From Knoellia sp. p5-6-4 (lineage in GTDB: Bacteria > Actinomycetota > Actinomycetes > Actinomycetales > Dermatophilaceae), in NCBI RefSeq assembly GCF_029222705.1, contig NZ_JARGZF010000002.1, positions 186,001 to 250,000 of the forward strand: a stretch of DNA of 64,000 nt, written 5' to 3'. The translations under genes and the position numbers were made by a program. The notes beneath the pieces were generated by a model, which had not been told where the DNA came from, searched no databases, and saw nothing but the letters and a program-made list of their open reading frames with translations. Positions 52,116 through 61,445 of the stretch are shown here, one piece after another; position 1 is the stretch's first letter, and the number at the start of each line of letters is the position of its first letter.

Positions 52116-53144
52116 GTGCTGTGGCTGATCTCGGGACTGGTGGCGATCTGGGTGCTCAGCCATGCGCTGGTGACGACCACGCGCGACCGGCGGATCATCA
52201 ACTCGTTGAACTCCCTTGCGGCAGAGGGCCGCCACGCCGAAGTGCTCGACCACCCGCTGCCCTCGCGAGCGAACCGGCCGGCCGTGCGGGTGCTCCAGGC
52301 GGCCAGTGCGGTCCAGACCGGTCGGTATGCCGTGGCGCTGGCGCTGCTGCACCGCCTCGGCCCGCGGGTCCGCGGCTCGGACCCCCAGGCGCCGATGCTC
52401 ATGCGGGCGGCGGCGCTGGTCGGGCTCGGCCGGTACCTCGAGGCGGCCACCATGCTGGGCGACCGCCCCGTGCCGGGCGCCGTGAGGCGACTGCGGGCTG
52501 CTGTGGCGGTCGAGCTCGGCGACGACGCGCTCGCCGAGGAGCTGCTGGGCGGGCCACACCTCGACCTGCTCGAGGAGTCCGGACGGCTGCGGCTGCTCGG
52601 CGACTTCCGGATGCGCCGCGGGCGGCTGCGGGAGGCCGAGGAGCTCGTGACCCAGAGCGCGGCCCTGAACGCCCGCCTGGACATTCCCGGTGCCGACGTC
52701 GACGGCGCCTACTGCCAGGTGCTGCTCGGCAAGATCGCGCTGCGCGCCGGGGACGTCGTGCGGGCGGTGGCCCTGACCACACAGGGCCTGGCTGCCATGG
52801 AGCAACGCCCGGACAACGCCCCCGGCCTGGCCGAGACCCACGCCGTGGCCGCCCAGGCCGTGGCTGCCTCCGGCGACGCGGCGGCCGCCCAGGACCACCT
52901 GCGCGCGGCCCACCACCATGCCTCGCGCTGCGGCTCCCCCGCCCTCGACGCCGAGCTGGCCCACGCCACCGCGCAGGTGTCGCTCCACCTGTGCCAGCCG
53001 GCGGAGGCTCGGCGCTGGTTGCAGGAGGCGCTGCGACGTCGGCTGGACCTCGGCGAGAAGCCGGCTGCCGACGAGATCCGCGACGCCCTGGCCGCACTGG
53101 AGGTTGAGCGGGTCCGCGAGGCTGACGCTGCCCTCGACTCCTGA
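52116..53144 (+). CDS. Membrane-anchored TPR-like protein
   Basis: 342-residue protein with an N-terminal membrane helix (LWLISGLVAIWVLSHALV) and Ala/Leu-rich helical repeats of TPR type, e.g. [49 protein letters not shown] and SLHLCQPAEARRWLQEAL. Likely a scaffold; function unknown. The start is uncertain: GTG 52116 (CACCAT 7 bases upstream, membrane helix at once) or TTG 52065, which is in frame. Divergent from rpe. Confidence 0.72.
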   Translation: MLWLISGLVAIWVLSHALVTTTRDRRIINSLNSLAAEGRHAEVLDHPLPSRANRPAVRVLQAASAVQTGRYAVALALLHRLGPRVRGSDPQAPMLMRAAALVGLGRYLEAATMLGDRPVPGAVRRLRAAVAVELGDDALAEELLGGPHLDLLEESGRLRLLGDFRMRRGRLREAEELVTQSAALNARLDIPGADVDGAYCQVLLGKIALRAGDVVRAVALTTQGLAAMEQRPDNAPGLAETHAVAAQAVAASGDAAAAQDHLRAAHHHASRCGSPALDAELAHATAQVSLHLCQPAEARRWLQEALRRRLDLGEKPAADEIRDALAALEVERVREADAALDS

Positions 53145-53158
53145 GCGCCGGGGAAGCC

Positions 53159-54376
53159 TCAGCCCAGCGCCTGCTCGAGGTCGGCCTGCAGGTCGGCAGC
53201 GTCCTCGAGCCCGATGGACAGGCGCAGGACGTCGGCCGACGGCCGGGCCTCGGGCGCCACGGGCCGGTGGGTCAGCGCGGCCGGGTGCTGGATGAGCGAG
53301 TCGACCCCGCCGAGCGAGACCGCATGGGTGAACAGGCGCACCCGCCCGGCAACCCGCGCCGCCTGCTCGTAGCCGCCGGCGACCTGGATGGCCACCATCG
53401 CCCCCGGGCCTCGCATCTGGCGTCCCACCAGCCCCATGGGGTCGCCCTCGGGCGTGCCCGGGAAGAACACCCGACGCACCGCGGGGTGCGCCGAGAGCCA
53501 GGCCGCCATCTTCTCGGCCGACGCCTGCTGCGACCGCACACGGACGGGCAGGGTGGGCAGGCCGCGGTGCAGCAGGTAGGCGGCCATCGGGTGCAGGATG
53601 CCACCGGTCACGGCACGGACCCGGCGCAGGGCCGCAGCCCAGTCGGCATCGGCGGCGACGATGCCGCCGACCGCGTCACCGTGCCCGCCGAGGTACTTCG
53701 TGGCGCTGTGCAGCACCAGCGAGGCGCCCTGGTCGACGGGGTTCTGGAGCACGGGCGTGGCGAAGGTGTTGTCGACGAGCACCGGGCGGCCCTGGGCCGC
53801 CTCGACCACGGCCGCGACGTCGACCAGCTCGAGCGTGGGGTTGGCCGGGGTCTCGACGACCACGAGGCACGTCTCGGGTCGCAGCGCCGCGGCGACGCCG
53901 AACGGGCTGCAGAACGTCGTCTCGACGCCGAGCAGCCCCGACGCCAGCAGGTGGTCGGTGCCGCCGTAGAGCGGGCGGACGGCGACCACGTGGCCCGCCG
54001 CCCCGCCGGTCTCCTCGCGGGAGCGCTGCGCGGCAGCCAGCACGGTCGCGGTGACCGCAGCCATCCCCGACGAGAACGCGACCGCCTCCTCCATCCGCTC
54101 CAGCGACGCCAGGGCGGACTCGAACCGGGCCACCGTGGGGTTCCACAGGCGGGCGTAGACGTTGCCGCCCTCGGTGGGGCGCCCTCCCGTGGCCATCGCC
54201 TCGTACGACCCCCCGCCGCAGTCGACCCCCGGCAACGGGTTCGTGGACGAGAGGTCGAGCGGCGGGGCATGGACCCCCAGGGCCACGAGGTCATCGCGGC
54301 CGGCGTGCACCGCGAGCGAGTCGAGTGTCCGGTCGTGTGCTGGGTCCGGGGCCCCATTGCCCCGCAGGCTGCTCAT
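53159..54376 (-). CDS. Trans-sulfuration family PLP-dependent enzyme
   Basis: 405-residue Cys/Met-metabolism PLP enzyme (cystathionine gamma-lyase, gamma-synthase or methionine gamma-lyase type). Motifs: YARLWNPTVARFESALASLE, AFSSGMAAVTATVLAA (PLP phosphate), VETPANPTLELVDV, VDNTFATPVLQNP, and the PLP lysine in LHSATKYLGGHGDAVGG (~residue 222); VSLGGVDSLIQHPA near the end. The exact reaction cannot be told from motifs. Divergent from an Lrp/AsnC gene, which suggests induction or repression by an amino acid. Confidence 0.92.
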   Translation of the reverse strand: MSSLRGNGAPDPAHDRTLDSLAVHAGRDDLVALGVHAPPLDLSSTNPLPGVDCGGGSYEAMATGGRPTEGGNVYARLWNPTVARFESALASLERMEEAVAFSSGMAAVTATVLAAAQRSREETGGAAGHVVAVRPLYGGTDHLLASGLLGVETTFCSPFGVAAALRPETCLVVVETPANPTLELVDVAAVVEAAQGRPVLVDNTFATPVLQNPVDQGASLVLHSATKYLGGHGDAVGGIVAADADWAAALRRVRAVTGGILHPMAAYLLHRGLPTLPVRVRSQQASAEKMAAWLSAHPAVRRVFFPGTPEGDPMGLVGRQMRGPGAMVAIQVAGGYEQAARVAGRVRLFTHAVSLGGVDSLIQHPAALTHRPVAPEARPSADVLRLSIGLEDAADLQADLEQALG

Positions 54377-54386
54377 GGCCGCAGGT

Positions 54387-54401
54387 TCGCGGATTCCGCG
54401 A
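54387..54401. promoter_or_regulatory. Candidate Lrp/AsnC operator
   Basis: Perfect inverted repeat TCGCGGA-T-TCCGCGA, 10 bases before the trans-sulfuration gene ATG and 60 bases before the lrp -10. Confidence 0.4.
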
Positions 54402-54460
54402 CGGGTCTCAACCGGCACCGAAGAACCCGAGGACCATCCGCACGATCCTGCGGTTTCCTG

Positions 54461-54466
54461 CACAAT
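54461..54466 (+). promoter_or_regulatory. Candidate leaderless -10 of the Lrp/AsnC gene
   Basis: CACAAT, 6 bases before GTG 54473. Confidence 0.35.
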
Positions 54467-54472
54467 CGACGG

Positions 54473-54970
54473 GTGGCCACCCCGTCGTCGCCGAAGAAAC
54501 CGCGCGCTGCCGCTCTCGACCGCACCGACCTGCGCATCCTCGCCGAGCTCGAGGAGAACGGCCGGCTGACCAACGCCGCCCTCGCGGGCCGCGTCGGCAT
54601 CGCGGAGTCGACCTGCGTCCAGCGGGTCCGCGCCCTGCGCGAGGCAGGCGTCATCACCCGGTTCCGGGCGGAGGTCGACCCCGCCGCGCTCGGGCTCGGC
54701 ATCCAGGCGGTCATCAAGGTGCGGCTCGGCAGCCACAGCCGCGACCACGTGAAGAGTTTCCACGCGACCCTGGCCGACATCCCCGGGGCGCTGACGATCT
54801 TCCACGTCGCCGGCGAGGACGACTACCTCGTGCACGTGGCCGTCGAGTCTGCGGCGGCCCTGCGCGACCTCGTGCTCGAGCACATCACCGTGCACCCGGC
54901 CGTGCGGCACACCGAGACCCAGCTGGTGTTCGAGGTCATTCCCGGCGCCGGCGTCCTACCCCGTCACTGA
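54473..54970 (+). CDS. Lrp/AsnC family transcriptional regulator
   Basis: 165-residue feast/famine regulator. The winged-helix DNA-binding domain is LDRTDLRILAELEENGRLTN with AALAGRVGIAESTCVQRVRA (~15-65); the C-terminal RAM/ligand domain (~75-155) has AVIKVRLGSHSRDHVKSF and FHVAGEDDYLVHVAVES. It likely controls the divergent trans-sulfuration enzyme and itself through the palindrome at 54387-54401 (inference). Convergent with rsmB. Confidence 0.93.
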   Translation: MATPSSPKKPRAAALDRTDLRILAELEENGRLTNAALAGRVGIAESTCVQRVRALREAGVITRFRAEVDPAALGLGIQAVIKVRLGSHSRDHVKSFHATLADIPGALTIFHVAGEDDYLVHVAVESAAALRDLVLEHITVHPAVRHTETQLVFEVIPGAGVLPRH

Positions 54971-55009
54971 AGGGTGCCGGCGCGCCACTGCCGCGACACC
55001 AGCGCCCTT
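54970..55009. terminator. Hairpin between lrp and rsmB
   Basis: AAGGGTGCCGG (54970-54980) pairs with CCAGCGCCCTT (54999-55009) including two G-U wobbles; placed between convergent genes. Confidence 0.45.
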
Positions 55010-55014
55010 ACGGG

Positions 55015-56526
55015 TCAGCGCTTGCGCAGCAGCGTGAGGAACATCCCGTCGGTGCCGTGCAGGTGCGGCCACATCTGGGCGGTGGGCCCGTCGCCGAGGT
55101 GGTCCAGGGGCGTGCCGGACGCAGCGACGAGGAAGGGTCGGGCGTCGATCGGCTCCACGTCGTCGCGGCGCTTGAGCACGTCGGAGACGACGAACTGCGT
55201 CTCGGCCAGGTGCGGGCTGCACGTGGCGTAGGCGACCACCCCGCCGGGTGCGGTGGCGTCGATGGCCGAGGCCAGCAACTCTCGCTGCAGCCGGCCGAGC
55301 TCAGGCAGGTCGGCGGGGGTGCGGCGCCAGCGAGCCTCGGGGCGCCGGCGCAGGGCCCCCAGACCGGTGCAGGGGGCGTCGACCAGCACCCGCTGGTAGC
55401 GGCCGGGCTCTGCCTCCCCCACGTCGCGTCCGTCGCCGGTGCGCACCTCGAGCCGCCTGCCCTGCTGCCGGGCACGCCTGGCCGCCGCCCGCAGGGTCTG
55501 GCGCACCAGGTCGGCCCGGTGCGGGCTCACCTCGTTCGCGGTGAGGTCCGCGCCGGCCTCGAGGGCGAGGGCGGCCAGCAACCCCGCCTTGCCGCCGGGT
55601 CCGGCACACAGGTCCAGCCACTCCTCGGTGCCGTCCGCCGCGACCGGAACCGCGGCGAGCGCGAGGGCGAGCAGCTGCGAGCCCTCGTCCTGCACCGCGG
55701 CGCGCCCCTCGCGCACCGCCGGTATACCGCCCGGGTCGCCGCTGCCGAGCACCGCACCGACCGGTGAGAGGGGCGAGCGCTCGGCGCCGGCCTCGACGAG
55801 CTCGTCGACGTCGGCGAGGCCCGGGCGCGCCACCAGCGAGACCCGCGGGGCGGCGTTGTCGCTGGCGAGCAGGGCGGCCAGGTCGGCGTCCACCGACTCG
55901 GCCGTCGAGGTGTGGTGGCCGAGCAGCGCCGCGCGCATCGCCTTGACGACCCACTCCGGGTGCGACTGCTCGACGGCCAGCCGGGCGGTCGGCGTCGCCT
56001 CCGGCGGCACGACCGCGGCCAGCCACTCGGCGAGGCTGCGCTCGCTGATCCGTCGCATGACGGCGTTGACGAACCCGGCGGCGCCCGCGCCGTTGACCTT
56101 GCGGGCCAGGCCGACGGTCTCGTCCACGGCCGCGTGGGCGGGGACCCGCATGCCGAGCAACTGGTGGGCGCCGAGGCGAAGGGTGTCGAGCACGTTCGCG
56201 TCGACCTTCGCCAGTGGGCGCCCCGCCGCGGCGGCGATGATCGGGTCGTAGAGGCCCTGGAGGCGGATGGCCCCGTAGAGCAGCTCGGTGGTGAAGGCTG
56301 CGTCGCGGCCGGTGATCCGCTTCTCCCGCAGCACTCTCGGCAGCTCGAGGTTGGCGTAGGCGCCGTCGGCGACGGCGCGCATGACGGTGTAGGCGGCCAG
56401 CCGCTGCGGGTCGGTCGTCCGCGACCGCTCGCTGGGCTTCTGGGCCGAGTAGCGCCGTGGGGGACCTCCGCGACCACCTGGCCCTCCGCCCGACCGGCCG
56501 CTGCTGCGGCGGGACCGCTCACTCAT
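55015..56526 (-). CDS. rsmB: 16S rRNA m5C967 methyltransferase
   Basis: 503-residue RNA cytosine-5 methyltransferase. After a basic Gly/Arg/Ser-rich start, residues ~40-180 form the NusB-like domain ([35 protein letters not shown]). The catalytic domain has SAM motif [19 protein letters not shown], the cysteine motif [22 protein letters not shown] and the second cysteine in [17 protein letters not shown] 56526 overlaps the fmt stop by eight bases (ATGAGTGA). Confidence 0.95.
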   Translation of the reverse strand: MSERSRRSSGRSGGGPGGRGGPPRRYSAQKPSERSRTTDPQRLAAYTVMRAVADGAYANLELPRVLREKRITGRDAAFTTELLYGAIRLQGLYDPIIAAAAGRPLAKVDANVLDTLRLGAHQLLGMRVPAHAAVDETVGLARKVNGAGAAGFVNAVMRRISERSLAEWLAAVVPPEATPTARLAVEQSHPEWVVKAMRAALLGHHTSTAESVDADLAALLASDNAAPRVSLVARPGLADVDELVEAGAERSPLSPVGAVLGSGDPGGIPAVREGRAAVQDEGSQLLALALAAVPVAADGTEEWLDLCAGPGGKAGLLAALALEAGADLTANEVSPHRADLVRQTLRAAARRARQQGRRLEVRTGDGRDVGEAEPGRYQRVLVDAPCTGLGALRRRPEARWRRTPADLPELGRLQRELLASAIDATAPGGVVAYATCSPHLAETQFVVSDVLKRRDDVEPIDARPFLVAASGTPLDHLGDGPTAQMWPHLHGTDGMFLTLLRKR

Positions 56527-57469
56527 CGTCGAACCTCTCGCCCGTCTGGATGCGCACGCCGCGGGCCCAGTCCGCCGCGGGCATGGCCTTCTTGCCGTGG
56601 GGTCGCACCTCGCCCAGCACGACGGCCCCCGAGGCGGTGCCCACCGCCACGGCGCGCTTGGTGACGTGGAGCTCGCCGGGCGCGAGTCCGGCCGGGACAT
56701 CCGCCTCGTGCGGGCCTCCCGCCGGGGCAACGGGGCCGAGCTTCAGGCGCTCTCCCCGGAAGAGCGTCCACGCCCCGGGTGCGGGGGTGCAGCCGCGCAC
56801 CAGCCGGTCGACGGCGGTCGCGGGCCTCGACCACCGGACCCGCGCGTCGTCGACCTCGATCTTCGGCGCCAGCGAGACGCCCTCGCCGGGCTGGGGCCGA
56901 GGCACCAGGGTGCCGTCCTCGATGCCGTCGAGCGTGGCCACCAGCAGTCCCGCGCCGGCCTCGGCGAGGCGGCCCAGCAGCTCGCCGGCGGTGTCCCTCG
57001 GACGGATCGTCTCGGTCATCACGCCGAAGACCGGACCGCTGTCGAGACCCTTCTCGAGCAGGAAGGTGGAGGCGCCGGTGACCTCGTCGCCGGCCATGAT
57101 GGCGTGCTGCACCGGGGCCGCCCCGCGCCAGGCGGGCAGCAGCGAGAAGTGCAGGTTCACCCAGCCGTGGCGGGGGATCTCCAGCGCCGACGGTGGCACC
57201 AGGGCGCCGTAGGCGACGACGGGGCAGGCGTCCGGAGCCAGCTCCCGCAGTCGCTCCTGGAACTCCGGCTCCGACGGCTTCGTGGGCGTGAGCACCTCGA
57301 GGCCGGCCTCCTGCGCGCGCTGTCGCACGGGTGACGGGACCAGGGACCGGCCGCGTCCGGCGCGGGCGTCCGGGCGGGTGACGACGCCCACCACCTCGTG
57401 GCGGGAGTCGAGCAGCGCGTCGAGCGAGGGCAGGGCGACCTCGGGGGTGCCGGCGAAGACCAGCCGCAT
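56519..57469 (-). CDS. fmt: Methionyl-tRNA formyltransferase
   Basis: Formylates initiator Met-tRNA using 10-formyl-THF (316 residues). Motifs: [32 protein letters not shown], the catalytic [20 protein letters not shown] (~residue 108), and [14 protein letters not shown]; the C-terminal tRNA-binding domain follows residue ~205. ATG 57469 is two bases after the def stop: def-fmt-rsmB form one operon, with def needed to remove the formyl group. Confidence 0.97.
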   Translation of the reverse strand: MRLVFAGTPEVALPSLDALLDSRHEVVGVVTRPDARAGRGRSLVPSPVRQRAQEAGLEVLTPTKPSEPEFQERLRELAPDACPVVAYGALVPPSALEIPRHGWVNLHFSLLPAWRGAAPVQHAIMAGDEVTGASTFLLEKGLDSGPVFGVMTETIRPRDTAGELLGRLAEAGAGLLVATLDGIEDGTLVPRPQPGEGVSLAPKIEVDDARVRWSRPATAVDRLVRGCTPAPGAWTLFRGERLKLGPVAPAGGPHEADVPAGLAPGELHVTKRAVAVGTASGAVVLGEVRPHGKKAMPAADWARGVRIQTGERFDDE

Positions 57470-57471
57470 GG

Positions 57472-58017
57472 TCACATGCCCCGGCCGAAGGTGCTGTGCG
57501 GGCTGACCTTCACGGTGGGTCGCGGCTGCCCGGCCCACTCCGCCTCCCGCACGGCCTTCATGGCGAGCTTGCGCTGCTCGCGGTCGAGCCGGTCGATGAA
57601 GAGGATCCCGTCGAGGTGGTCGGTCTCGTGCTGGATCGCGCGGGCGAGCAGCTCGGACCCCTCGATGAGCACGGGCTCCCCGAACTGGTTGAAGCCCTTG
57701 GCGACCACGCGCAGCGCGCGAGGGGTGTCGAACTGGAGCCCGGGGAAGGACAGGCACCCCTCAGGGCCCTCCTGCAGCTCGCTGGACAGGTCGAGGTCGG
57801 GGTTGACCAGGTGGCCGAGCTCCCCGTCGACCCAGTAGGTGAAGACCCGCAGGCCGACGCCGATCTGCGGGGCCGCGAGGCCGGCGCCGGGAGCGTCGAC
57901 CATGGTGTCGGTCAGGTCCCGGACGAGCTGGCGCAGCTCATTGTCGAAGTCGACGACGGGCTCAGCCGGGGTGCGCAGCACCGGGTCGCCGAAGAGGCGG
58001 ATGTTCTGGATCGACAC
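57472..58017 (-). CDS. def: Peptide deformylase
   Basis: Metalloenzyme that removes the N-formyl group from nascent proteins (181 residues). All three motifs are present: [11 protein letters not shown] (~44-54), EGCLSFPG (metal Cys, ~90) and [12 protein letters not shown] (metal His pair, ~132). GTG 58017 has TAGACT 6 bases upstream. First gene of def-fmt-rsmB. Confidence 0.97.
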   Translation of the reverse strand: MSIQNIRLFGDPVLRTPAEPVVDFDNELRQLVRDLTDTMVDAPGAGLAAPQIGVGLRVFTYWVDGELGHLVNPDLDLSSELQEGPEGCLSFPGLQFDTPRALRVVAKGFNQFGEPVLIEGSELLARAIQHETDHLDGILFIDRLDREQRKLAMKAVREAEWAGQPRPTVKVSPHSTFGRGM

Positions 58018-58023
58018 GCGGCC

Positions 58024-58029
58024 AGTCTA
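58024..58029 (-). promoter_or_regulatory. Candidate leaderless -10 of def
   Basis: TAGACT (minus strand), 6 bases before GTG 58017. Confidence 0.45.
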
Positions 58030-58039
58030 GGTGGGCCGG

Positions 58040-60112
58040 TCAGGAGCCGATGTCCGGCGGGTCGACCCGCACGGCCACGGTGACGGCCTCCTTGTGGGCG
58101 CTGCGGATGCCCCGCAGCGCGGCCAGGGCAGCGGCCAGCCCGGCTCCCGACTCCAGCGGCACGCGCAGCAGGTCACGCTGCGCCTCGTCCCCCGCCGGCA
58201 GCGGCCCGAGCACCTCGGCCTCGGCCGGCAGCCCCAGCGCCCGCAGCGACTCCACAGCCTCCTCGAGCACCCGACGCGGGGCGACGAGGGAGGCCATGCT
58301 CACGGTGGGCGGCAGCCGCAGCTCGCGCCGCTCGCCCAGCTCGCGCTCGGCGAACCACGCCGGGGCCCACCGCACGAGCGCCTCGACCGCGGGCAGCGCC
58401 GTGTGGGTGGGCGCGCCGCACAGCACGGCGACACCACCCTGGCCGGAGCCGCGCCCCAGCGCGGCGGCACCCAGCCAGCGGCGGACCGCCTCCTCTCCCG
58501 CCGTGAGCACCGGGCGGTCGAGCGAGGCCCAGGCGTCGAGCAGCAGGACGGCGGCGTACCCGCCCTCGGCCACCGGCTCCGCTCCCGGGGTGGCGATCAC
58601 CAGGCTCGGTGTCGCCGCGACCCGGTGCAGCACCTCCCCCGAGCCCGAGGTGTGCACGGGCACGCCCGGGAAGGCGCGGCCGAGCTCCTCCGCCGTGCGC
58701 CGGGCCCCCACGACCGAGGACCTCAGCGCGTGCCCTCCGCACCGGACGCACGCCAACCCCGCCGCCCCCCGGCCGCACCAGCGGCAGGCCGGCGCGGCCC
58801 CGGGCGCGGGCAGCGCAATGGGCCCATGGCACTGGGGGCAGCGGGCAGGGGCACGACAGGTCTGGCAGGACATCGACGGCAGGTAGCCCCGGCGCGGGAC
58901 CTGCACCAGCACGGGGCCGCGGGCCAGCGCCTCCTTCGCCGTGCGCCACGCCACTGAGGGCAGGTGCGCGCTGGCGGCCGCCGGATCCCGCTCGAGCTCG
59001 GCGCCCTCACCGGCGACGCGCACCTGCGGCGCGGCCCGGCGGACCTCGGGTGCCGGGGCCTCGAGCGGCTTGACCGCGCCGCTCTCCACCCAGGACTGCA
59101 CGGTCGTGGTGCGCGCGAACCCTGCCGACAGCAGGGCCGCCCGTTCGATCCTGGCGCGGGCCGCCAGCACCTCGCGCACGTGCGGGTAGGGTGCCCGAGG
59201 CTCCTCGTGCAGGTCGTCCCCGTCGTCCCACCAGGCGGCCAGGCCGAGCTCACGCACCGGCGCGAAGGCTGCCGAACGGGTGCCGACCACCACCTGGACG
59301 TGGCCACGGAGCACCTTGAGCCAAGCGGTGTACCGCGCCTGCGGCCCCTGGTCGGCCGTCAACCGGACGTGCCGGCCGGGTCCGAGGGCAGCGGTGAGGG
59401 CTGCGTCGACACGGGACACGTCGCGGTGGTCCGGGACCACGATGACCGACCCCCGCCCGCCGGCCAGTGCTGCCCGGGCTGCCTCGGCCAGGGCGGCCGG
59501 CCAGTCGGCTGCGGGCGCGGTCGACGGCAGGGCCAGCCACGAGGCCGCCGGGTCTCCCCCGCCCTCGAGGTGGGCGAGGAAGTGCCGTCCGGCGGGGTAC
59601 CTCTCCCACGCCGACGGCTCGGGCGCGTCTGGCAACCCGCCCCGCTCGGACGGCTCGACGGGCAGGGCCTTCTCTGCTGCGGCATGGCGCGGCGGAATGG
59701 CGAGCCGCAGCACGTCACCCAGCGTCCCGGCATACCGCTCCGCGGTGGCGCGCGCGACGGCCAGCACGGGCGGGACGAGGACGGGCTCGGGCGAGACCAC
59801 CCTGCGCAGCGGCGCGAGGCGGCCCCCGTGCTCGGCCTCCGCCCTGCGTTCGAGGACGAAGCCGTCGAGGTCCTGGCCCGCGAACCGCACCTTGACCCGC
59901 ACCCCCGGCTGGGCCGTCTCGGCGAGCGACTCCGGCACGGAGTACTCGAAGGGGCGGTCGAGGTGCGCCAACCCGGTGTCGACCTGCACCGAGGCGACCG
60001 GCAGGTGTGCTGCGGTCGCCTCGGTCGCGGTCGTGCGACGGGGCTTGCGGGGCAGGCCGGAGCGGATCAGCTCGAGCTGGCCCGTCGTCTCCTGCCCACG
60101 GATGTCACCCAC
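58040..60112 (-). CDS. priA: PriA-like primosomal protein N' lacking ATPase motifs
   Basis: 690-residue replication-restart protein. The N-terminal 3'-DNA-binding domain is clear (VASVQVDTGLAHLDRPFEYS, GVRVKVRFAGQDLDGFVLER). The helicase core is degenerate: where Walker A should be there is GGRGSVIVVPDHRD, and where DEEH should be there is WWDDGDDLHEEPRAPY. The eight zinc cysteines remain (CQTCRAPARCPQCHG, CRWCGRG, CVRCGG). Loss of the ATPase is known in actinobacterial PriA, so it is probably a DNA-binding scaffold rather than a helicase. GTG 60112 with TAGGTT 6 bases upstream. Confidence 0.93.
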   Translation of the reverse strand: MGDIRGQETTGQLELIRSGLPRKPRRTTATEATAAHLPVASVQVDTGLAHLDRPFEYSVPESLAETAQPGVRVKVRFAGQDLDGFVLERRAEAEHGGRLAPLRRVVSPEPVLVPPVLAVARATAERYAGTLGDVLRLAIPPRHAAAEKALPVEPSERGGLPDAPEPSAWERYPAGRHFLAHLEGGGDPAASWLALPSTAPAADWPAALAEAARAALAGGRGSVIVVPDHRDVSRVDAALTAALGPGRHVRLTADQGPQARYTAWLKVLRGHVQVVVGTRSAAFAPVRELGLAAWWDDGDDLHEEPRAPYPHVREVLAARARIERAALLSAGFARTTTVQSWVESGAVKPLEAPAPEVRRAAPQVRVAGEGAELERDPAAASAHLPSVAWRTAKEALARGPVLVQVPRRGYLPSMSCQTCRAPARCPQCHGPIALPAPGAAPACRWCGRGAAGLACVRCGGHALRSSVVGARRTAEELGRAFPGVPVHTSGSGEVLHRVAATPSLVIATPGAEPVAEGGYAAVLLLDAWASLDRPVLTAGEEAVRRWLGAAALGRGSGQGGVAVLCGAPTHTALPAVEALVRWAPAWFAERELGERRELRLPPTVSMASLVAPRRVLEEAVESLRALGLPAEAEVLGPLPAGDEAQRDLLRVPLESGAGLAAALAALRGIRSAHKEAVTVAVRVDPPDIGS

Positions 60113-60118
60113 GCCGTG

Positions 60119-60124
60119 AACCTA
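60119..60124 (-). promoter_or_regulatory. Candidate leaderless -10 of priA
   Basis: TAGGTT (minus strand), 6 bases before GTG 60112. Confidence 0.45.
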
Positions 60125-60141
60125 GCGGGGAGCGCCGACGC

Positions 60142-61362
60142 TCAGTCCTTGGCTGCCTTCTGGAGCGCGTCGACGCGGTTTGTCCGCTCCCAGGTGAAGG
60201 CGTTGGTGACGCCGTCGGCGTGGGTGCGGCCGAAGTGGCCGTAGGCCGCGGTCGGCTTGTAGATCGGGCGCAACAGGTCGAGGTCCTCGACGATCGCGAG
60301 CGGGCGCAGGTCGAAGACCGACGAGATGGCGCCCTGGATCTTGTCGACCGGCACGCTCTCGGTGCCGAAGGTCTCGACGTACAGCCCCACCGGCTGGGCC
60401 TTGCCGATGGCGTAGGCGACCTGCACCTCGCAGCGACGGGCGAGCCCCGCGGCGACGACGTTCTTGGCCACCCAGCGCATGGCGTAGGCGGCCGAGCGGT
60501 CGACCTTCGACGGGTCCTTGCCGGAGAAGGCGCCGCCACCGTGGCGAGCCATGCCGCCGTAGGTGTCGACGATGATCTTGCGCCCGGTGAGGCCGGCGTC
60601 GCCCATCGGCCCGCCGATCTCGAAGCGACCGGTCGGGTTGATCAGGGTGCGGTAGCGCGAGACGTCGAGGTCGGTGCCGTGGTCGGCGAGCTCCTCGAGC
60701 ACCGGGCGGATGACGTGGTGCTCGATGTCGGGCGTGAGCAGGTCGTCGAGCGAGACGTCGGCGGCGTGCTGCGTGGACAGGACCACCGTGTCGAGGCGCA
60801 CCGCACGGTCACCGTCGTACTCGATGGTGACCTGGGTCTTGCCGTCGGGCCGCAGGTAGGGAACCTCCCCGGCCTTGCGGACCGCGGTGAGGCGCTCGGA
60901 GAGCCGGTGCGCGAGGAAGATCGGCAGCGGCATCAGCTCGGGGGTGTCCTCGCAGGCGTAGCCGAACATGAGGCCCTGGTCGCCGGCGCCCTGCTTGTCG
61001 AGCGGGTCGTAGCCGCCGGTGCGGTTCTCGTAGGCGGTGTCGACGCCCTGGGCGATGTCGGGACTCTGCTGGCCGATGGAGACCTCGACCCCGCAGGACT
61101 CGCCGTCGAAGCCCTTCGTGGAGGAGTCGTAGCCGATGGCCAGGACCGTGTCGCGCACGATCCGCGGGATCTCGACGTAGGCCTCGGTGGTGACCTCGCC
61201 GGCGACGTGCACGAGCCCGGTGGTCACCATGGTCTCGACTGCCACGCGGCTGCCGGGGTCCTGCTCGAGCATGGCGTCGAGGATCGCGTCGGAGATCTGG
61301 TCGCAGATCTTGTCGGGGTGTCCCTCGGTGACGGACTCGGACGTGAACAGGCGTGCGGACAC
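60142..61362 (-). CDS. metK: S-adenosylmethionine synthase
   Basis: Makes SAM from methionine and ATP (406 residues). Motifs: [20 protein letters not shown] (~residue 6), [20 protein letters not shown] (~ residue 130, ATP loop), and [20 protein letters not shown] with [21 protein letters not shown] (phosphate binding). GTG 61362 has AAGGAG 8 bases upstream. I see no SAM riboswitch before it. Between coaBC and priA on the same strand. Confidence 0.97.
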   Translation of the reverse strand: MSARLFTSESVTEGHPDKICDQISDAILDAMLEQDPGSRVAVETMVTTGLVHVAGEVTTEAYVEIPRIVRDTVLAIGYDSSTKGFDGESCGVEVSIGQQSPDIAQGVDTAYENRTGGYDPLDKQGAGDQGLMFGYACEDTPELMPLPIFLAHRLSERLTAVRKAGEVPYLRPDGKTQVTIEYDGDRAVRLDTVVLSTQHAADVSLDDLLTPDIEHHVIRPVLEELADHGTDLDVSRYRTLINPTGRFEIGGPMGDAGLTGRKIIVDTYGGMARHGGGAFSGKDPSKVDRSAAYAMRWVAKNVVAAGLARRCEVQVAYAIGKAQPVGLYVETFGTESVPVDKIQGAISSVFDLRPLAIVEDLDLLRPIYKPTAAYGHFGRTHADGVTNAFTWERTNRVDALQKAAKD

Positions 61363-61445
61363 CCGGGCATCTCCTTCGTGGCAGCGGCTGCTGGCTTCCT
61401 GGGCGCGGACAGTGGCCGCGCAGGCACCGGCGAGTCTAGCCCCGC

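Noticed and set aside
61363-61445. SAM riboswitch before metK
   Set aside because: Only 83 bases, with none of the conserved SAM-I or SAM-II stems; a plain ribosome site is present.
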